From Aquincolibacterium sp041674705 (GTDB lineage: Bacteria; Omnitrophota; Omnitrophia; Omnitrophales; Aquincolibacteriaceae), in the NCBI GenBank assembly GCA_041674705.1, contig JBAYVF010000001.1, positions 1 to 64,000 of the forward strand: a stretch of DNA of 64,000 bases, written 5' to 3'. Shown here piece by piece: positions 33,560 through 41,917 of this stretch (position 1 is the first letter of the stretch; each line of letters starts with the position of its first letter). A program made the translations under genes and the position numbers. The notes beneath the pieces were generated by a model. That model worked only from the letters and a program-made list of their open reading frames with translations, was not told where the DNA came from and ran no database searches.

Positions 33560-33680
33560 CGAAGCACGAAATAAATTCAAAGTTCAAATGCCCCAACGCT
33601 TCGAAACGGGTTGCTTCGTATTTCGAATTTTGAGAATTGGAATTTGTTTCGGAATTCGGGTTTCGAGCTTCGGATTTATA
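33523..33680. repeat. Hairpin and CGAAnCACGAAATAAATTC palindrome
   Basis: After the hairpin at 33523-33540 the AT-rich sequence has CGAATAACGAAGCACGAAATAAATTC on the left and GAATTTGTTTCGGAATTCGGGTTTCG on the right, which can pair loosely. It fills the gap before the gene at 33722. Confidence 0.6.
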
Positions 33681-33721
33681 AGGCGTAAAAATCGAGGAAC
33701 CTAGAGATCAGGGCGGATGCT

Positions 33722-34300
33722 ATGGAACAGCTTAAAAATCTTGATTCGCTCACACTGCGCGAAAAGAAAAAATACGCCGGAATTCCGACGATCTGGAAAT
33801 TAAAGCCGGTTTGCTGTCTTTCGGATATCTCGGAAGAGGAATTCTATTACGCGGCCGCGGAGGGCGGAGCGGTTTCAGATCTGGCCGCTTTTCGAAAATC
33901 CCACACGTTCACACTTTATCTTCTCAACAAAAAAGGTGAGCAGATCCTTTCTTTCAAGAAACACGCCGGGATTTTTGCAAACAAGATGGAGGTCTTTGAC
34001 GCAGCGGAAGATCTCCTCGGTTCGGTTCAGAGACACGGGTCTTCGAAAACACACTTTCAAATCCTGGATGCCGGCGGGCAGGTTCTTTATGAGATCGAAG
34101 GTCCGTCCGTGGATCCCGAGACTTTTCATATCCGGAAAGCCGATGCCACGGTGGGGAAGATCAGTAAACGGCCGACCCGGATCGCGGAAGAAGGAGTGTC
34201 CAGTAACGACCACTTCGGGATCGTGTTCCCGTTCGCTGCCGACGCGTCAGAAAAAAGCATTCTCCTGGGCGCCCTTTTCCTGATCGACCTGTCCTTTTAG
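33722..34300 (+). CDS. Phospholipid scramblase-related / LURP-one-like protein
   Basis: The 192-residue soluble protein matches the tubby-like beta-barrel fold of scramblase-related proteins, with YLLNKKGEQILSFKKH, GSVQRHG, FQILDAGGQVLYEIEG and the final hydrophobic helix SEKSILLGALFLIDLSF. In bacteria the function of this family is unknown; the C-terminal helix is usually buried in the barrel rather than membrane spanning. The start ATG 33722 follows AGGGCGG. Confidence 0.78.
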   Translation: MEQLKNLDSLTLREKKKYAGIPTIWKLKPVCCLSDISEEEFYYAAAEGGAVSDLAAFRKSHTFTLYLLNKKGEQILSFKKHAGIFANKMEVFDAAEDLLGSVQRHGSSKTHFQILDAGGQVLYEIEGPSVDPETFHIRKADATVGKISKRPTRIAEEGVSSNDHFGIVFPFAADASEKSILLGALFLIDLSF

Positions 34301-34302
34301 GA

Positions 34303-34456
34303 CAGTATGTCATAGGCCGTATGTCGAAAGACAGTATGTGGAAAATAGTAGGTAGTAGGTAGAAAAACCCTAAGGATTTCATTCGGAAATTTGAAGCGAC
34401 ATAACGCATACGGCTTTCTGCTTTTCCACCTACTACATACTACCTATCACCTACCA
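34303..34456. repeat. AGTATGT/GTAGGTAGTAGG palindrome
   Basis: AATAGTAGGTAGTAGGTAG on the left faces CTACTACATACTACCTATC on the right, with an outer pair around GGCCGTATG/CATACGGC. The element lies in the gap before the kinase at 34503. Confidence 0.65.
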
Positions 34457-34467
34457 TTTTGCGATGC

Positions 34468-34496
34468 TTGCAACTCGCAAAGAGATTCATTAGTAT
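34468..34496 (+). promoter_or_regulatory. Promoter of the GAF histidine kinase
   Basis: TTGCAA (34468-34473) and TAGTAT (34491-34496) are separated by 17 bases. ATG 34503 follows after six bases with no ribosome site. Confidence 0.6.
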
Positions 34497-34502
34497 CTTG
34501 CC

Positions 34503-35711
34503 ATGAGCGATCCTGAAAAACCGTATCAAGCGGCGCATGAGCTTGGCCGCGTCTACGACTCGATCACGGACAGCAAAGTCCTCACCGAATTTTTTCTGAC
34601 CACCCTCACTCGATTTATCCCCGCGCGGCAAAGCTATCTTTTTCTCGCGACCCGGAACAAAACTCTTTTGCTTGAGGCCGCGGTTCCGCTCGCTCAGGAA
34701 GCGCCGGCGGATCTTGGGGGCGACGCTCAAAAAATATTTGGAGATGGAAAACCCGGCGTATTGAAAGGCCGGATGTTTCTTCCCTTGATCGCCCGGAACA
34801 GCGTCATGGGTATCGCGTGCCTTGAAAGAGCGGCCGACGCGCCTGTTTTTACTCCCCAGGAGGTTGAGATCGGGTTCGATCTGGCCTCGGAATTTTCCGG
34901 CGCGCTCAAGAACATCCTTCTTTTTGAAGAAAATATCAAAATGGAACGCCTGGCTGCGGTCGGGCAAGCGATGGGGATGGTGGTTCATGAGATCAAGAAC
35001 ATCATGCAGCTTGCGCGTTTCTCCGACGAAATGACCCGCATGGGGATCAAGGAAAAGAACGAAAAATTTCTCACGACCGGGCTCTCCAAAATGGCCAAGA
35101 CGTTAAAGGAGATGGACGGGTTCATCTGGGAGATGTTGAGCCTGACGAAAGACTATCAACTGGAGCCCGAAAAAGTGGACTTGGCCGCGATCCTGGCAGA
35201 ACTCCAAAGCGATCTCGCGGAGCGGGCGGAAGGCTATCACATCAAGCTTGATTTTAAAGCGGTCCCAATACCAATCAATCGAAACGAAGTTGAGATTGGG
35301 GCCGTCCCGGCTACCGTTACGGAAAAGAATGTAAAAGCCGGGATGGATCCGGGGTTTCCGGTCGTGGAAGGGGACGGGCGCTCTCTTTATCGCGCGCTTC
35401 TGAATCTTGTCAAAAACGCCTTCGAAGCTTTCCAAAACAAAAAAGACGCCTGCATCAAGATCCGCGCCCGGATCAAGGACGATGAGCATTATGAACTGAT
35501 CGTGGAGGACAACGCTTGCGGGATGACCGAGGAAGTGAAAGCAAAGCTTTTCGAGGCGTTTTTTTCCACCAAGGGAAAGCGCGGGACCGGACTGGGGCTC
35601 ATGGTCGTGGCCCGCACCGCGAAAATGCATCAGGGCACGGTTAAAGTCGAGAGCCAGCTCGGGGTCGGGACGAAATTTATTCTTACTTTGCCGCGAACTT
35701 TTGCGAAATAA
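34503..35711 (+). CDS. GAF-domain histidine kinase with in-frame palindromic element
   Basis: The 402-residue soluble kinase has an N-terminal GAF-like domain (about 10-140), the phospho-accepting His at about 162 in VVHEIKN, and a HATPase with NLVKNAFEAF, DNACGM and GTGLGLMV, as in NtrB-like kinases. Residues about 254-281, just before the N box, are encoded by the 84-bp element at 35263-35346. The 28 residues have no equivalent in related kinases, and the same peptide appears in the AddA-like helicase. The catalytic motifs remain in frame, so activity may persist. Confidence 0.9.
   Translation: MSDPEKPYQAAHELGRVYDSITDSKVLTEFFLTTLTRFIPARQSYLFLATRNKTLLLEAAVPLAQEAPADLGGDAQKIFGDGKPGVLKGRMFLPLIARNSVMGIACLERAADAPVFTPQEVEIGFDLASEFSGALKNILLFEENIKMERLAAVGQAMGMVVHEIKNIMQLARFSDEMTRMGIKEKNEKFLTTGLSKMAKTLKEMDGFIWEMLSLTKDYQLEPEKVDLAAILAELQSDLAERAEGYHIKLDFKAVPIPINRNEVEIGAVPATVTEKNVKAGMDPGFPVVEGDGRSLYRALLNLVKNAFEAFQNKKDACIKIRARIKDDEHYELIVEDNACGMTEEVKAKLFEAFFSTKGKRGTGLGLMVVARTAKMHQGTVKVESQLGVGTKFILTLPRTFAK
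35263..35346 (+). repeat. 84-bp double-hairpin element (family A) in a kinase gene
   Basis: Hairpin 1 uses CCAATC (35271-35276)/GATTGG (35294-35299) with a wider TCCCAAT/ATTGGGG pairing. Hairpin 2 uses TCCCGGCT (35305-35312)/AGCCGGGA (35336-35343). It encodes 28 in-frame residues. The copy at 48456-48539 has the same length and frame. Confidence 0.88.
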
Positions 35712-35851
35712 AAGTAAGTTCCAAGATCCAAGAAACAAACACCAAATAAGATCCAATCATCAAGAAACAATAACCAAGCGGGGTTCGTTCGAATACTGAA
35801 ATTGGGTTATTGGAATTTGCTTGGTTTTTGTATCTTGGTTTTTGGAATATC
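35712..35851. repeat. AT-rich interspersed palindrome (CAAGAAACAA family), copy 3
   Basis: Left: CCAAGATCCAAGAAACAAACACC. Right: TTGGTTTTTGTATCTTGG. It fills the gap between two convergent genes. Confidence 0.8.
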
Positions 35852-35856
35852 GATTG

Positions 35857-37152
35857 TTAGGGGATTACAACGGTTAACGCAGTAATATCATCGTGCTGGT
35901 CGGCGCCGGTCGTAAACTTCCGGACATTCTCGAAGATCCTCTCCGAATAGGCTGCGGCTGACGCAGCTTCCTCTTTCACGCATTCCGCGAGACGTTCGAT
36001 CGTGTATTCCTTCCCGCGTTTGTCACGTGCTTCCACCACGCCATCCGTATAAAGAAAGAGGGCGTCGCCTGCCTCCAGGTGGACCGTGTTCAGAAAAAAA
36101 GACGTGTCGGGCGCGAGCCCCAGCGGCGGGCTTTGCGCGCCTTTGAGGATCTCGGGAGTATTTCCCGAGGTTTTTCTTAAAAGTAACGGAAGATGCCCCG
36201 CCGAGGAATACTGGACCGTATTGGTGTTTTTGTCGATCACGAGGCAGACCCCCGTGAGGAACATTCCAAACGGGCTGTTCACTGCCAGGCGTTGGTTGAG
36301 GGTGGTCAAAAGCTCAGCCGGGTCTTTGGCCTGAGGGGCGAGGAACCGGTACTCCGACATGGCGCGGACCATGTAAAGCGCGGCGGGGACTCCCTTGCCG
36401 GACACATCGCCCAGGATGATACCCACCCGGCTCTCGTCAAGCGCGATCACATCGTAGAGGTCGCCACCGACGTCAAATGCCGGGAGCGTAAGGGCGCAAA
36501 GATCCACCCCGTACCGGCGGCTTGTGAGGTCGGGAAGAAAATTTTGCTGTATCTCGTGGGCGATCTTGAGGGCCTGCTTGGCTTTTTCCTGCTTGACGAT
36601 CTCGCCGTGAAGTTGCGCGTTCTCGATCGCGATGGCCGCCTGGTCGGCAAAGGTCTCAAAAAGTTCCAGGTCTTCCTGGCTGAAGCCATCGCGGCGCAGG
36701 GGATTGATCGCTTGAAGGACGCCGATGATCTTGCCCCGGGCTTTCATGGGGACGCAGAGGATCGCGCGCGTGACAAACCCCGTGGAATTGTCGAAGCGTT
36801 TGGCAAAACGCGGGTCGTTGTGAGGATCGTTTACGATCTCGGGTTTTCCGGAAGCAGCCACGGAACCGGCAATACCTTCTCCCATTTTCACGCGGAATTT
36901 TTCCTCGAGCTCCGTGCCTTTGCCGCCGAGCGCCACGCGGAACACCAATTCATTCGAGGTCTCATCGATCAAAAGAAGCGAGGCGACTTCGGAGCGCATG
37001 ACCTCGGAAGAAGTTTTCATGATCAGCGCGAGGAGTTCGTTCAATTTGAGCGTGGAATTGAGCACGCTTGTCAGCGCGAGGACCTTGCGGAGATTTTCAA
37101 TGGTGCGATTCCCGGAGATTTTCTCGCTATGGATTTCGGGCGTTTTTCCCAT
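35857..37152 (-). CDS. GAF-SpoIIE (PP2C-type) protein phosphatase
   Basis: The 431-residue protein has a coiled coil and GAF domain (about 20-190) and a SpoIIE/RsbU-like phosphatase domain (about 215-431). Metal-binding acidic motifs FDVGGDLYDV, GDVSGKG and DQHDDITALT are present. Such enzymes dephosphorylate anti-anti-sigma (STAS) proteins in partner-switching circuits. The next gene starts eight bases after its upstream neighbour's region, so it may be co-transcribed with 37161-37868. No STAS or RsbW gene is adjacent, though the island at 5563-6914 encodes such domains. Confidence 0.92.
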   Translation of the reverse strand: MGKTPEIHSEKISGNRTIENLRKVLALTSVLNSTLKLNELLALIMKTSSEVMRSEVASLLLIDETSNELVFRVALGGKGTELEEKFRVKMGEGIAGSVAASGKPEIVNDPHNDPRFAKRFDNSTGFVTRAILCVPMKARGKIIGVLQAINPLRRDGFSQEDLELFETFADQAAIAIENAQLHGEIVKQEKAKQALKIAHEIQQNFLPDLTSRRYGVDLCALTLPAFDVGGDLYDVIALDESRVGIILGDVSGKGVPAALYMVRAMSEYRFLAPQAKDPAELLTTLNQRLAVNSPFGMFLTGVCLVIDKNTNTVQYSSAGHLPLLLRKTSGNTPEILKGAQSPPLGLAPDTSFFLNTVHLEAGDALFLYTDGVVEARDKRGKEYTIERLAECVKEEAASAAAYSERIFENVRKFTTGADQHDDITALTVVIP

Positions 37153-37160
37153 GGGAAAGC

Positions 37161-37868
37161 CTACAAAACCCTTTGAAAAAGCAGAGTGATCAAAATGGCA
37201 TAGTTCAGGCTGAGGAGAAAGGCCGTCAGATCTCTCAAGGGTTTAAAAGGCAGGCGAAGCGTTCCCACGCAGGGAAGAAGCAGCAGCATCCAGGGGGAAG
37301 TGTTTGCGAGCAGGATCCAGGCGACAAGCGATCTTTCAAGGATCGCGTGGGCCACTTCCGGAGAACTGATGAGATAAAGCGGGGGGCGCTCTTTCAAATA
37401 GCTTTTGGCGAAGGCGTTCAGGATGTAGCTGCCCGCGAACGTGAGTGTGATGAAAAAAATCGCGCCCAGGGTCCAGGCATTCGTCTGGTAGATCATGTCC
37501 AGGACCGGGGAATCCGGAAATCCGCGGATCTCGCGGCTGATCGGTAAAAGAAAGATGGCGCTGATCACAAGAACATGGCACAGCTGGTCGGTCATAAAAT
37601 AGGCAAAAGTGTTTTCCGGGGTTTTCTTTGTAGCCGAATATTTGATCAGATCTTGCGCGAGATGGACCAGGACGAGCCCGGTCACGAAGAGCCAGATCTG
37701 AGGTTCGTTCAGGTAGGGATAGAGAAGGATGAGCGAGATGAGGCCGTGGGTCAGGACATGGAAAAGTTGCCCCAGGAAGCTTCGAACTTTGAGCTGATAA
37801 AGCTCCTCGAACTGGAGAATGAAGTCCGCGATCAAGTGTGCCAGGATAAGTTTTAAGAAAAGGAACAT
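37161..37868 (-). CDS. DUF3307 integral membrane protein
   Basis: The 235-residue protein starts LILAHLIADFILQ and later has LFHVLTHGL and MTDQLCHVL, the conserved His/Asp motifs of DUF3307, set in six or seven membrane segments. The function of the family is unknown; the repeated His-Asp motifs could bind a metal. It ends eight bases before the phosphatase start, so the two genes are likely one transcription unit. Confidence 0.85.
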   Translation of the reverse strand: MFLFLKLILAHLIADFILQFEELYQLKVRSFLGQLFHVLTHGLISLILLYPYLNEPQIWLFVTGLVLVHLAQDLIKYSATKKTPENTFAYFMTDQLCHVLVISAIFLLPISREIRGFPDSPVLDMIYQTNAWTLGAIFFITLTFAGSYILNAFAKSYLKERPPLYLISSPEVAHAILERSLVAWILLANTSPWMLLLLPCVGTLRLPFKPLRDLTAFLLSLNYAILITLLFQRVL

Positions 37869-37929
37869 AACGCCCCCTGTTTTTTTCCGGGATCATTATG
37901 GCATTTTTCCGGTCCTTGTCCAAAAAGAT

Positions 37930-37990
37930 TCTCAAGGGTTGACAAGGACCGCCCTATCCCGCCTTTGTGGCGGCGGGATGAAAGGTATCG
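37930..37990. other. Intergenic GC hairpin between DUF3307 and arsenic genes
   Basis: ATCCCGCC and GGCGGGAT form an 8-bp stem around TTTGTGGC, flanked by GGACCGCC and GGGACGGG. It could terminate or stabilise the arsenic operon transcript; no clear T-run is seen. Confidence 0.4.
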
Positions 37991-38014
37991 GGACGGGGCT
38001 TGAGAAGCCTTTAT

Positions 38015-39061
38015 TTAAGAGACGAAATATTTTTTCCGGATCCAAAGCGCGAGAGAGACAAGCGAGATCAGGACCGGGACTTCCACGAGCGGGCCGATCA
38101 CGGCCGCGAACGCGACTCCGGAATGAATGCCGAATACCGCCACGGAGACCGCGATCGCGAGTTCAAAGTTATTGCTCGCGGCGGTAAAAGAGAGTGTGGC
38201 GGATTGACTGTAGGGAGCGCCGATCTTTTTACTCATGAAAAAAGAGATCAGGAACATCACAACAAAATAAATGAGGAGCGGAACCGCGATCCGCACGACA
38301 TCGATCGGGATCCTCACGATCGTTTCGCCTTTCAGGGAGAACATGACGACGATCGTGAAAAGCAAAGCGATAAGCGTGATGGGGCTGATCGCCGGAATGA
38401 ACCGGGTCTCGTACCAATTTTTATCTTTGATCTTCAGAAGAATAAAACGCGTCAGGAAACCCGCGATGAAAGGAATGCCCAAATAAACAAAAACGCTTTT
38501 CGCGATCTGGAGGATCGTAATATTCACAACGGCGCCTTGCATGCCAAGCCAGCGCGGCAGGACCGTGATAAAAACCCAGGCGTAAAGTGAGAAAAATAAA
38601 ACCTGGAAGATCGAGTTGAATGCCACAAGCCCTGCGCAATATTCCGTGTCACCCTCCGCGAGATCGTTCCAGACGATCACCATCGCGATGCAGCGCGCGA
38701 GGCCGATCATGATAAGGCCGATCATGTATTCCGGATAGCCGCGCAGGAACGTGATCGCCAGCACGAACATCAAGATGGGGCCGATCACCCAGTTCTGGAT
38801 GAGGGACAGGAGCAGGACCTTCGTGTTCTTGAACACATCGCCGAGCTCTTCGTACTTCACCTTCGCAAGCGGGGGATACATCATGAGGATAAGGCCGATC
38901 GCGATCGGGATATTGGTCGTGCCGACCTGGAACTTGTTCCAGAATCCAACGATCGGAGGATAGAAGTATCCTGCCGCGACGCCGAGGCCCATGCCCAGAA
39001 AGATCCAAAGCGTTAAAAACCGGTCCAGAAACGATAGTTGCTTTTTAGAACATTCACTCAT
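38015..39061 (-). CDS. ACR3-type arsenite efflux permease
   Basis: The 348-residue protein has ten membrane spans of the BART superfamily. MMYPPLAKV and the catalytic Cys in GLARCIAMVIVW identify ACR3, along with SFTAASNNFELAIAV. It extrudes arsenite using the proton gradient. ATG 39061 is preferred because GGAGGAAC lies six bases upstream and the codon overlaps the ArsG stop as ATGA. It is the last gene of the arsenic operon. Confidence 0.95.
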   Translation of the reverse strand: MSECSKKQLSFLDRFLTLWIFLGMGLGVAAGYFYPPIVGFWNKFQVGTTNIPIAIGLILMMYPPLAKVKYEELGDVFKNTKVLLLSLIQNWVIGPILMFVLAITFLRGYPEYMIGLIMIGLARCIAMVIVWNDLAEGDTEYCAGLVAFNSIFQVLFFSLYAWVFITVLPRWLGMQGAVVNITILQIAKSVFVYLGIPFIAGFLTRFILLKIKDKNWYETRFIPAISPITLIALLFTIVVMFSLKGETIVRIPIDVVRIAVPLLIYFVVMFLISFFMSKKIGAPYSQSATLSFTAASNNFELAIAVSVAVFGIHSGVAFAAVIGPLVEVPVLISLVSLALWIRKKYFVS

Positions 39062-39753
39062 GAAGTTCCTCCTTGGAGCCAGTAGGCCCAAATATAATAA
39101 ACGCCGGCACTAATGAAGATCAAGCCGGTGATTTTTCGGGTGTGAAGTTCGATTTTAGTCAGGGTGTGAAACCCATGGCTTAAAGATGTTACGCCGAGAG
39201 CGATGGTGAGGGCAAATCCAAGTACCGGAAGTCCCGTGCCGATCCCGTAAATTAAGGGGAAAATTGTTCCCGAGGGGTGATTCAGGGCCAAAGGAATGAG
39301 ACTTCCAAAAAAGAGCGCCGCAGATATCGGACAGAACGCCAGGGCAAAGATGAATCCGAGCAAAAAAGCTCCCGGCGCTCCGGAGTCGGCGAGTTTGCTG
39401 TGGTGTTTATGCGAAAGAGAGAGGCTCGGCAGGCGGACGGTGATGATTTCAAGCAGGAGCAGTCCCGTTACAAGCAAGACCGGGCCGAGCGACTTTCCCA
39501 TGTATCTCTGGAGAAAGAAGGCGGTCTGGGGGACGCTTGCGAGAGAATGAGTAATGATCCATCCCACGAGGGCGTAGGAGGTCATTCTCCCGAGCGTGTA
39601 GGCCAGTCCCGAAATAAATACAGCTGTTGGATGCACGATCTTTTTTGACAGGAAAGAAACGGCGGCGATGTTCGCGGTCAAGGGGCAGGGGCTAAGCGAG
39701 GTCAAAATGCCGAGCCACAGCGCGGAGAGCCATCCGGTCCAGAAGGGATCCAT
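39058..39753 (-). CDS. ArsG-like membrane protein (CcdA/DsbD type)
   Basis: The 231-residue protein has six membrane spans with SPCPLTANIAAVSF and FCPISAALFFGSL, the paired Cys-Pro motifs of DsbD/CcdA electron carriers. In arsenic operons this type is annotated as ArsG and sits next to ArsF. It probably brings reducing equivalents from the cytoplasmic thioredoxin-like protein to exported ArsF. It overlaps both neighbours by one to four bases. Confidence 0.88.
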   Translation of the reverse strand: MDPFWTGWLSALWLGILTSLSPCPLTANIAAVSFLSKKIVHPTAVFISGLAYTLGRMTSYALVGWIITHSLASVPQTAFFLQRYMGKSLGPVLLVTGLLLLEIITVRLPSLSLSHKHHSKLADSGAPGAFLLGFIFALAFCPISAALFFGSLIPLALNHPSGTIFPLIYGIGTGLPVLGFALTIALGVTSLSHGFHTLTKIELHTRKITGLIFISAGVYYIWAYWLQGGTS

Positions 39754-40187
39754 CAGGGCTCCTTTAAGAAGGCGGCCACTTCATCCCGCACATAATTCTC
39801 GTAGCGATCTTTGTTCCCGACATACTCCCAGATCTTATCAAGGTTCTTGGCACGGACCTCTCTGCCGTTTTTTGTAAGGGAAAGCACAAGGGATTTTGTG
39901 TAAAGCTGGTAATCGTTCATGTAGTGTTCGTTGCCCTTTCCTTCCACATTCACGATTTTGAAGGCCAGTTTCCCGGAAGCCAGCGCGTCCTTGAAATTAC
40001 TTTCAATGGATTCTTTGGCGTATTGCTCCAGCTTGTGACACGTGGGGCAGCGGAAGGTTCCGTGAAAATAATAAGCCGTGACCATGCTGCCCGCGGGTGC
40101 TTCCTCGGCGGAGACCGGAGAAGTCCCGGAAAACAAGTAGCTTGCCAGCCCCATCGCGGCCAGAAGCAGAAGAGAGTTTTTTTTCAT
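39753..40187 (-). CDS. ArsF-like exported thioredoxin-fold protein
   Basis: The 144-residue protein has a Sec signal peptide (KKNSLLLLAAMGLASYLFSG, cleavage near VSA-EE) and a thioredoxin-like domain with TFRCPTCHKLEQYA. ArsF proteins occur with ArsG and are named in databases as subunits of a nitrophenyl (aromatic arsenical) reductase. The CPTC pair is suited to thiol exchange with ArsG. The start codon overlaps the ArsG region by one base. Confidence 0.85.
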   Translation of the reverse strand: MKKNSLLLLAAMGLASYLFSGTSPVSAEEAPAGSMVTAYYFHGTFRCPTCHKLEQYAKESIESNFKDALASGKLAFKIVNVEGKGNEHYMNDYQLYTKSLVLSLTKNGREVRAKNLDKIWEYVGNKDRYENYVRDEVAAFLKEP

Positions 40188-40195
40188 GAGTTCCT

Positions 40196-40429
40196 TTATC
40201 TTGCGAGGATCTTTTTGATCTCGTCCTTGTTCAGTAATTTTCCCGCTGAGACCACGACGCCATCGACCACCAGGGCCGGAGTGATCATGACGCCATACCC
40301 GATGATCTTATCGATCTCTGTGATCTTCACGATCTCGGCGGCAATGGCCAGATCTCCCACAGCGCTTTCCGCATTCGCGGCCAGTTGCTTGCATTTCGGG
40401 CAACCCGTTCCAAGAATTTCAATTTTCAT
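40196..40429 (-). CDS. Small thioredoxin/glutaredoxin-like protein (TM0996 family)
   Basis: The 77-residue cytoplasmic protein has IEILGTGCPKCKQL and GVMITPALVVDG with the cis-Pro, as in redox-active disulphide protein 2. It lies between the permease and ArsF genes, so it is likely the electron donor to the ArsG-ArsF branch. A PF03773 permease with such a thioredoxin is a common pair. Confidence 0.9.
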   Translation of the reverse strand: MKIEILGTGCPKCKQLAANAESAVGDLAIAAEIVKITEIDKIIGYGVMITPALVVDGVVVSAGKLLNKDEIKKILAR

Positions 40430-40444
40430 TTTTCCCCTTTCAAA

Positions 40445-41458
40445 TTACAGTATCCAATTAAAAAGAAATCCGATAAGCATGATGCCGGAGCCTACCACGC
40501 CCAAAAATACGGCGATCAGTCGCGGCTTTAAAACTTTGCGCAAAATAATGGTTTCCGGGAGCGAGAGCCCGATGACTGACATCATGAAAGCCAGGACTGT
40601 CCCGAGTGCAGCCCCCTTTTCCAGGAGTGCCTGCACCACCGGAATGATTCCCGCTGCGTTGGAATAAAGGGGGATACCGATCAAAACAGAGACCGGTACC
40701 GACCACCATGCTTTTTTGCCCATGACCGATGCCAGGAAATTTTCCGGAACGAATCCGTGAATAAAAGCTCCCACCGCGATTCCCATGAGGACAAAGATCC
40801 AGACCTTGCCGACGATATCCCTGACGGATAGCCATCCGGCAGATATCCGGTCCGGCCATGTCAGCTTCTCTTCCTCGACAGAACCTGTCATCGATTTGTA
40901 AACCCATTCTTCTACATATTTTTCCATATGCAATCGGCCGATGAGCCAGCCCGCCGCAAAAGCGATCGCCAGGCCGGTTCCAAGATAGAGAAATGCGATT
41001 TTCCATCCGAAAAGGCCGAAGAGGAGTACCAGCGCGATCTCGTTGATCATGGGAGCTGATATGAGGAAGGAAAGTGTTACGCCCAGAGGAACGCCTGCGG
41101 TGACAAACCCGATAAAAAGGGGTACGGCCGAGCAGGTGCAAAAGGGCGTGACCACCCCAAGCAGGGATGCCAGGATGTTGCCCACAAATTCTTTTTTTCC
41201 GGCCAGAATCCGACGTGTGTGCTGGGGCGTGAAAAATGTTCGGAGGATGCCCACGCCGAAGACGATGAGGACGAGGAGCATCAGGACCTTGGCGGAGTCG
41301 TACACAAAGAACTCTGCGGCGGAGGCCAAGCGTGTTCCGGCGCTTAACCGGAAAATATCATAAGTGATCCATTGGGATAGCGCCGGTAAAAATCCATAAA
41401 GCGCGAACCACAGGATCAAAGATAAAAAAACGATCCCAAGACTTTTTTTGAGGATCAT
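40445..41458 (-). CDS. ArsP-type permease (PF03773)
   Basis: The 337-residue protein has eight to ten membrane spans. TPFCTCSAVPLFIGF near the start and PLYSNAAGIIPVVQAL near the end are the signatures of ArsP-like permeases, which export trivalent organoarsenicals. The vicinal CTC cysteines could bind arsenic. Its ATG overlaps the regulator's stop (ATGA). It is diverged from the other PF03773 permease at 27271. Confidence 0.92.
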   Translation of the reverse strand: MILKKSLGIVFLSLILWFALYGFLPALSQWITYDIFRLSAGTRLASAAEFFVYDSAKVLMLLVLIVFGVGILRTFFTPQHTRRILAGKKEFVGNILASLLGVVTPFCTCSAVPLFIGFVTAGVPLGVTLSFLISAPMINEIALVLLFGLFGWKIAFLYLGTGLAIAFAAGWLIGRLHMEKYVEEWVYKSMTGSVEEEKLTWPDRISAGWLSVRDIVGKVWIFVLMGIAVGAFIHGFVPENFLASVMGKKAWWSVPVSVLIGIPLYSNAAGIIPVVQALLEKGAALGTVLAFMMSVIGLSLPETIILRKVLKPRLIAVFLGVVGSGIMLIGFLFNWIL

Positions 41459-41754
41459 GGTCTCTCCTTCGTTTTGCAGCAGCCGCCTTCAACTTTGATC
41501 GCCTTGAGATTGACAAGGGCATCGGAGATCTTGGAACGCGCAGAAGTGAGGATCCGCGAAACCGTGGACCGGTGGACCTTCATCTTGATCGCGATGGCGT
41601 GCTGGTCGAGTTTTTGAAGATCGAAAAGCCGGAGCGCCTCGAATTCATCCAGCGTGAGAATAACGCCCTGAAGTTTTCCCGCGGGACGGCAACGGGGACG
41701 GAAGCAGCGCTCTCCGGGATCGCATTTGATCCACCTTGTTTTTTTAGGCCTCAC
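41455..41754 (-). CDS. DUF134 HTH regulator of the arsenic operon
   Basis: The protein of about 99 residues has RPKKTRWI, CFRPRC, then LTLDEFEALRLFDLQKLDQ and an HTH (AIAIKMKVHRSTVSRILTSAR), the DUF134 signature. GGCCK near the end and the CFRPRC pair could bind metal. GTG 41754 gives the family-standard start, with GGGAG six bases upstream; GTG 41778 would add eight residues and start inside the operator. No ArsR is present, so this protein is the probable regulator. Confidence 0.87.
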   Translation of the reverse strand: MRPKKTRWIKCDPGERCFRPRCRPAGKLQGVILTLDEFEALRLFDLQKLDQHAIAIKMKVHRSTVSRILTSARSKISDALVNLKAIKVEGGCCKTKERP

Positions 41755-41773
41755 GAAGGGGCTCCCGATGTTT

Positions 41774-41815
41774 TGCACATGTGTGCATAATACCCGGCGG
41801 GGTCTCTCCCGTCAA
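41774..41815 (-). promoter_or_regulatory. Arsenic operon promoter with palindromic operator
   Basis: On the minus strand TTGACG (41810-41815), a 17-base spacer and TATTAT (41787-41792) form a near-perfect promoter. TGCACACATGTGCA (41774-41787) follows at the expected transcription start and is an inverted repeat TGCAC-N4-GTGCA, placed as a repressor operator. Confidence 0.78.
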
Positions 41816-41917
41816 GTGCCCGCGGCGCCACGCCTTGCGCAATGTTCTGGTTGGGGAAGAGCGGGGAGCTGTGATAAAATGCGCCCAGCATCGCACTCTT
41901 TAATAAGGAGGCCGAGC

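Noticed and set aside
36193..37176. 327-codon plus-strand frame across the SpoIIE phosphatase
   Set aside because: The minus-strand frame has full GAF and PP2C motifs; the plus frame has none.
41755..41917. N-terminal extension of the receiver at 41918 back to 41726
   Set aside because: The segment holds the divergent arsenic promoter and operator, and AAGGAG clearly precedes ATG 41918.
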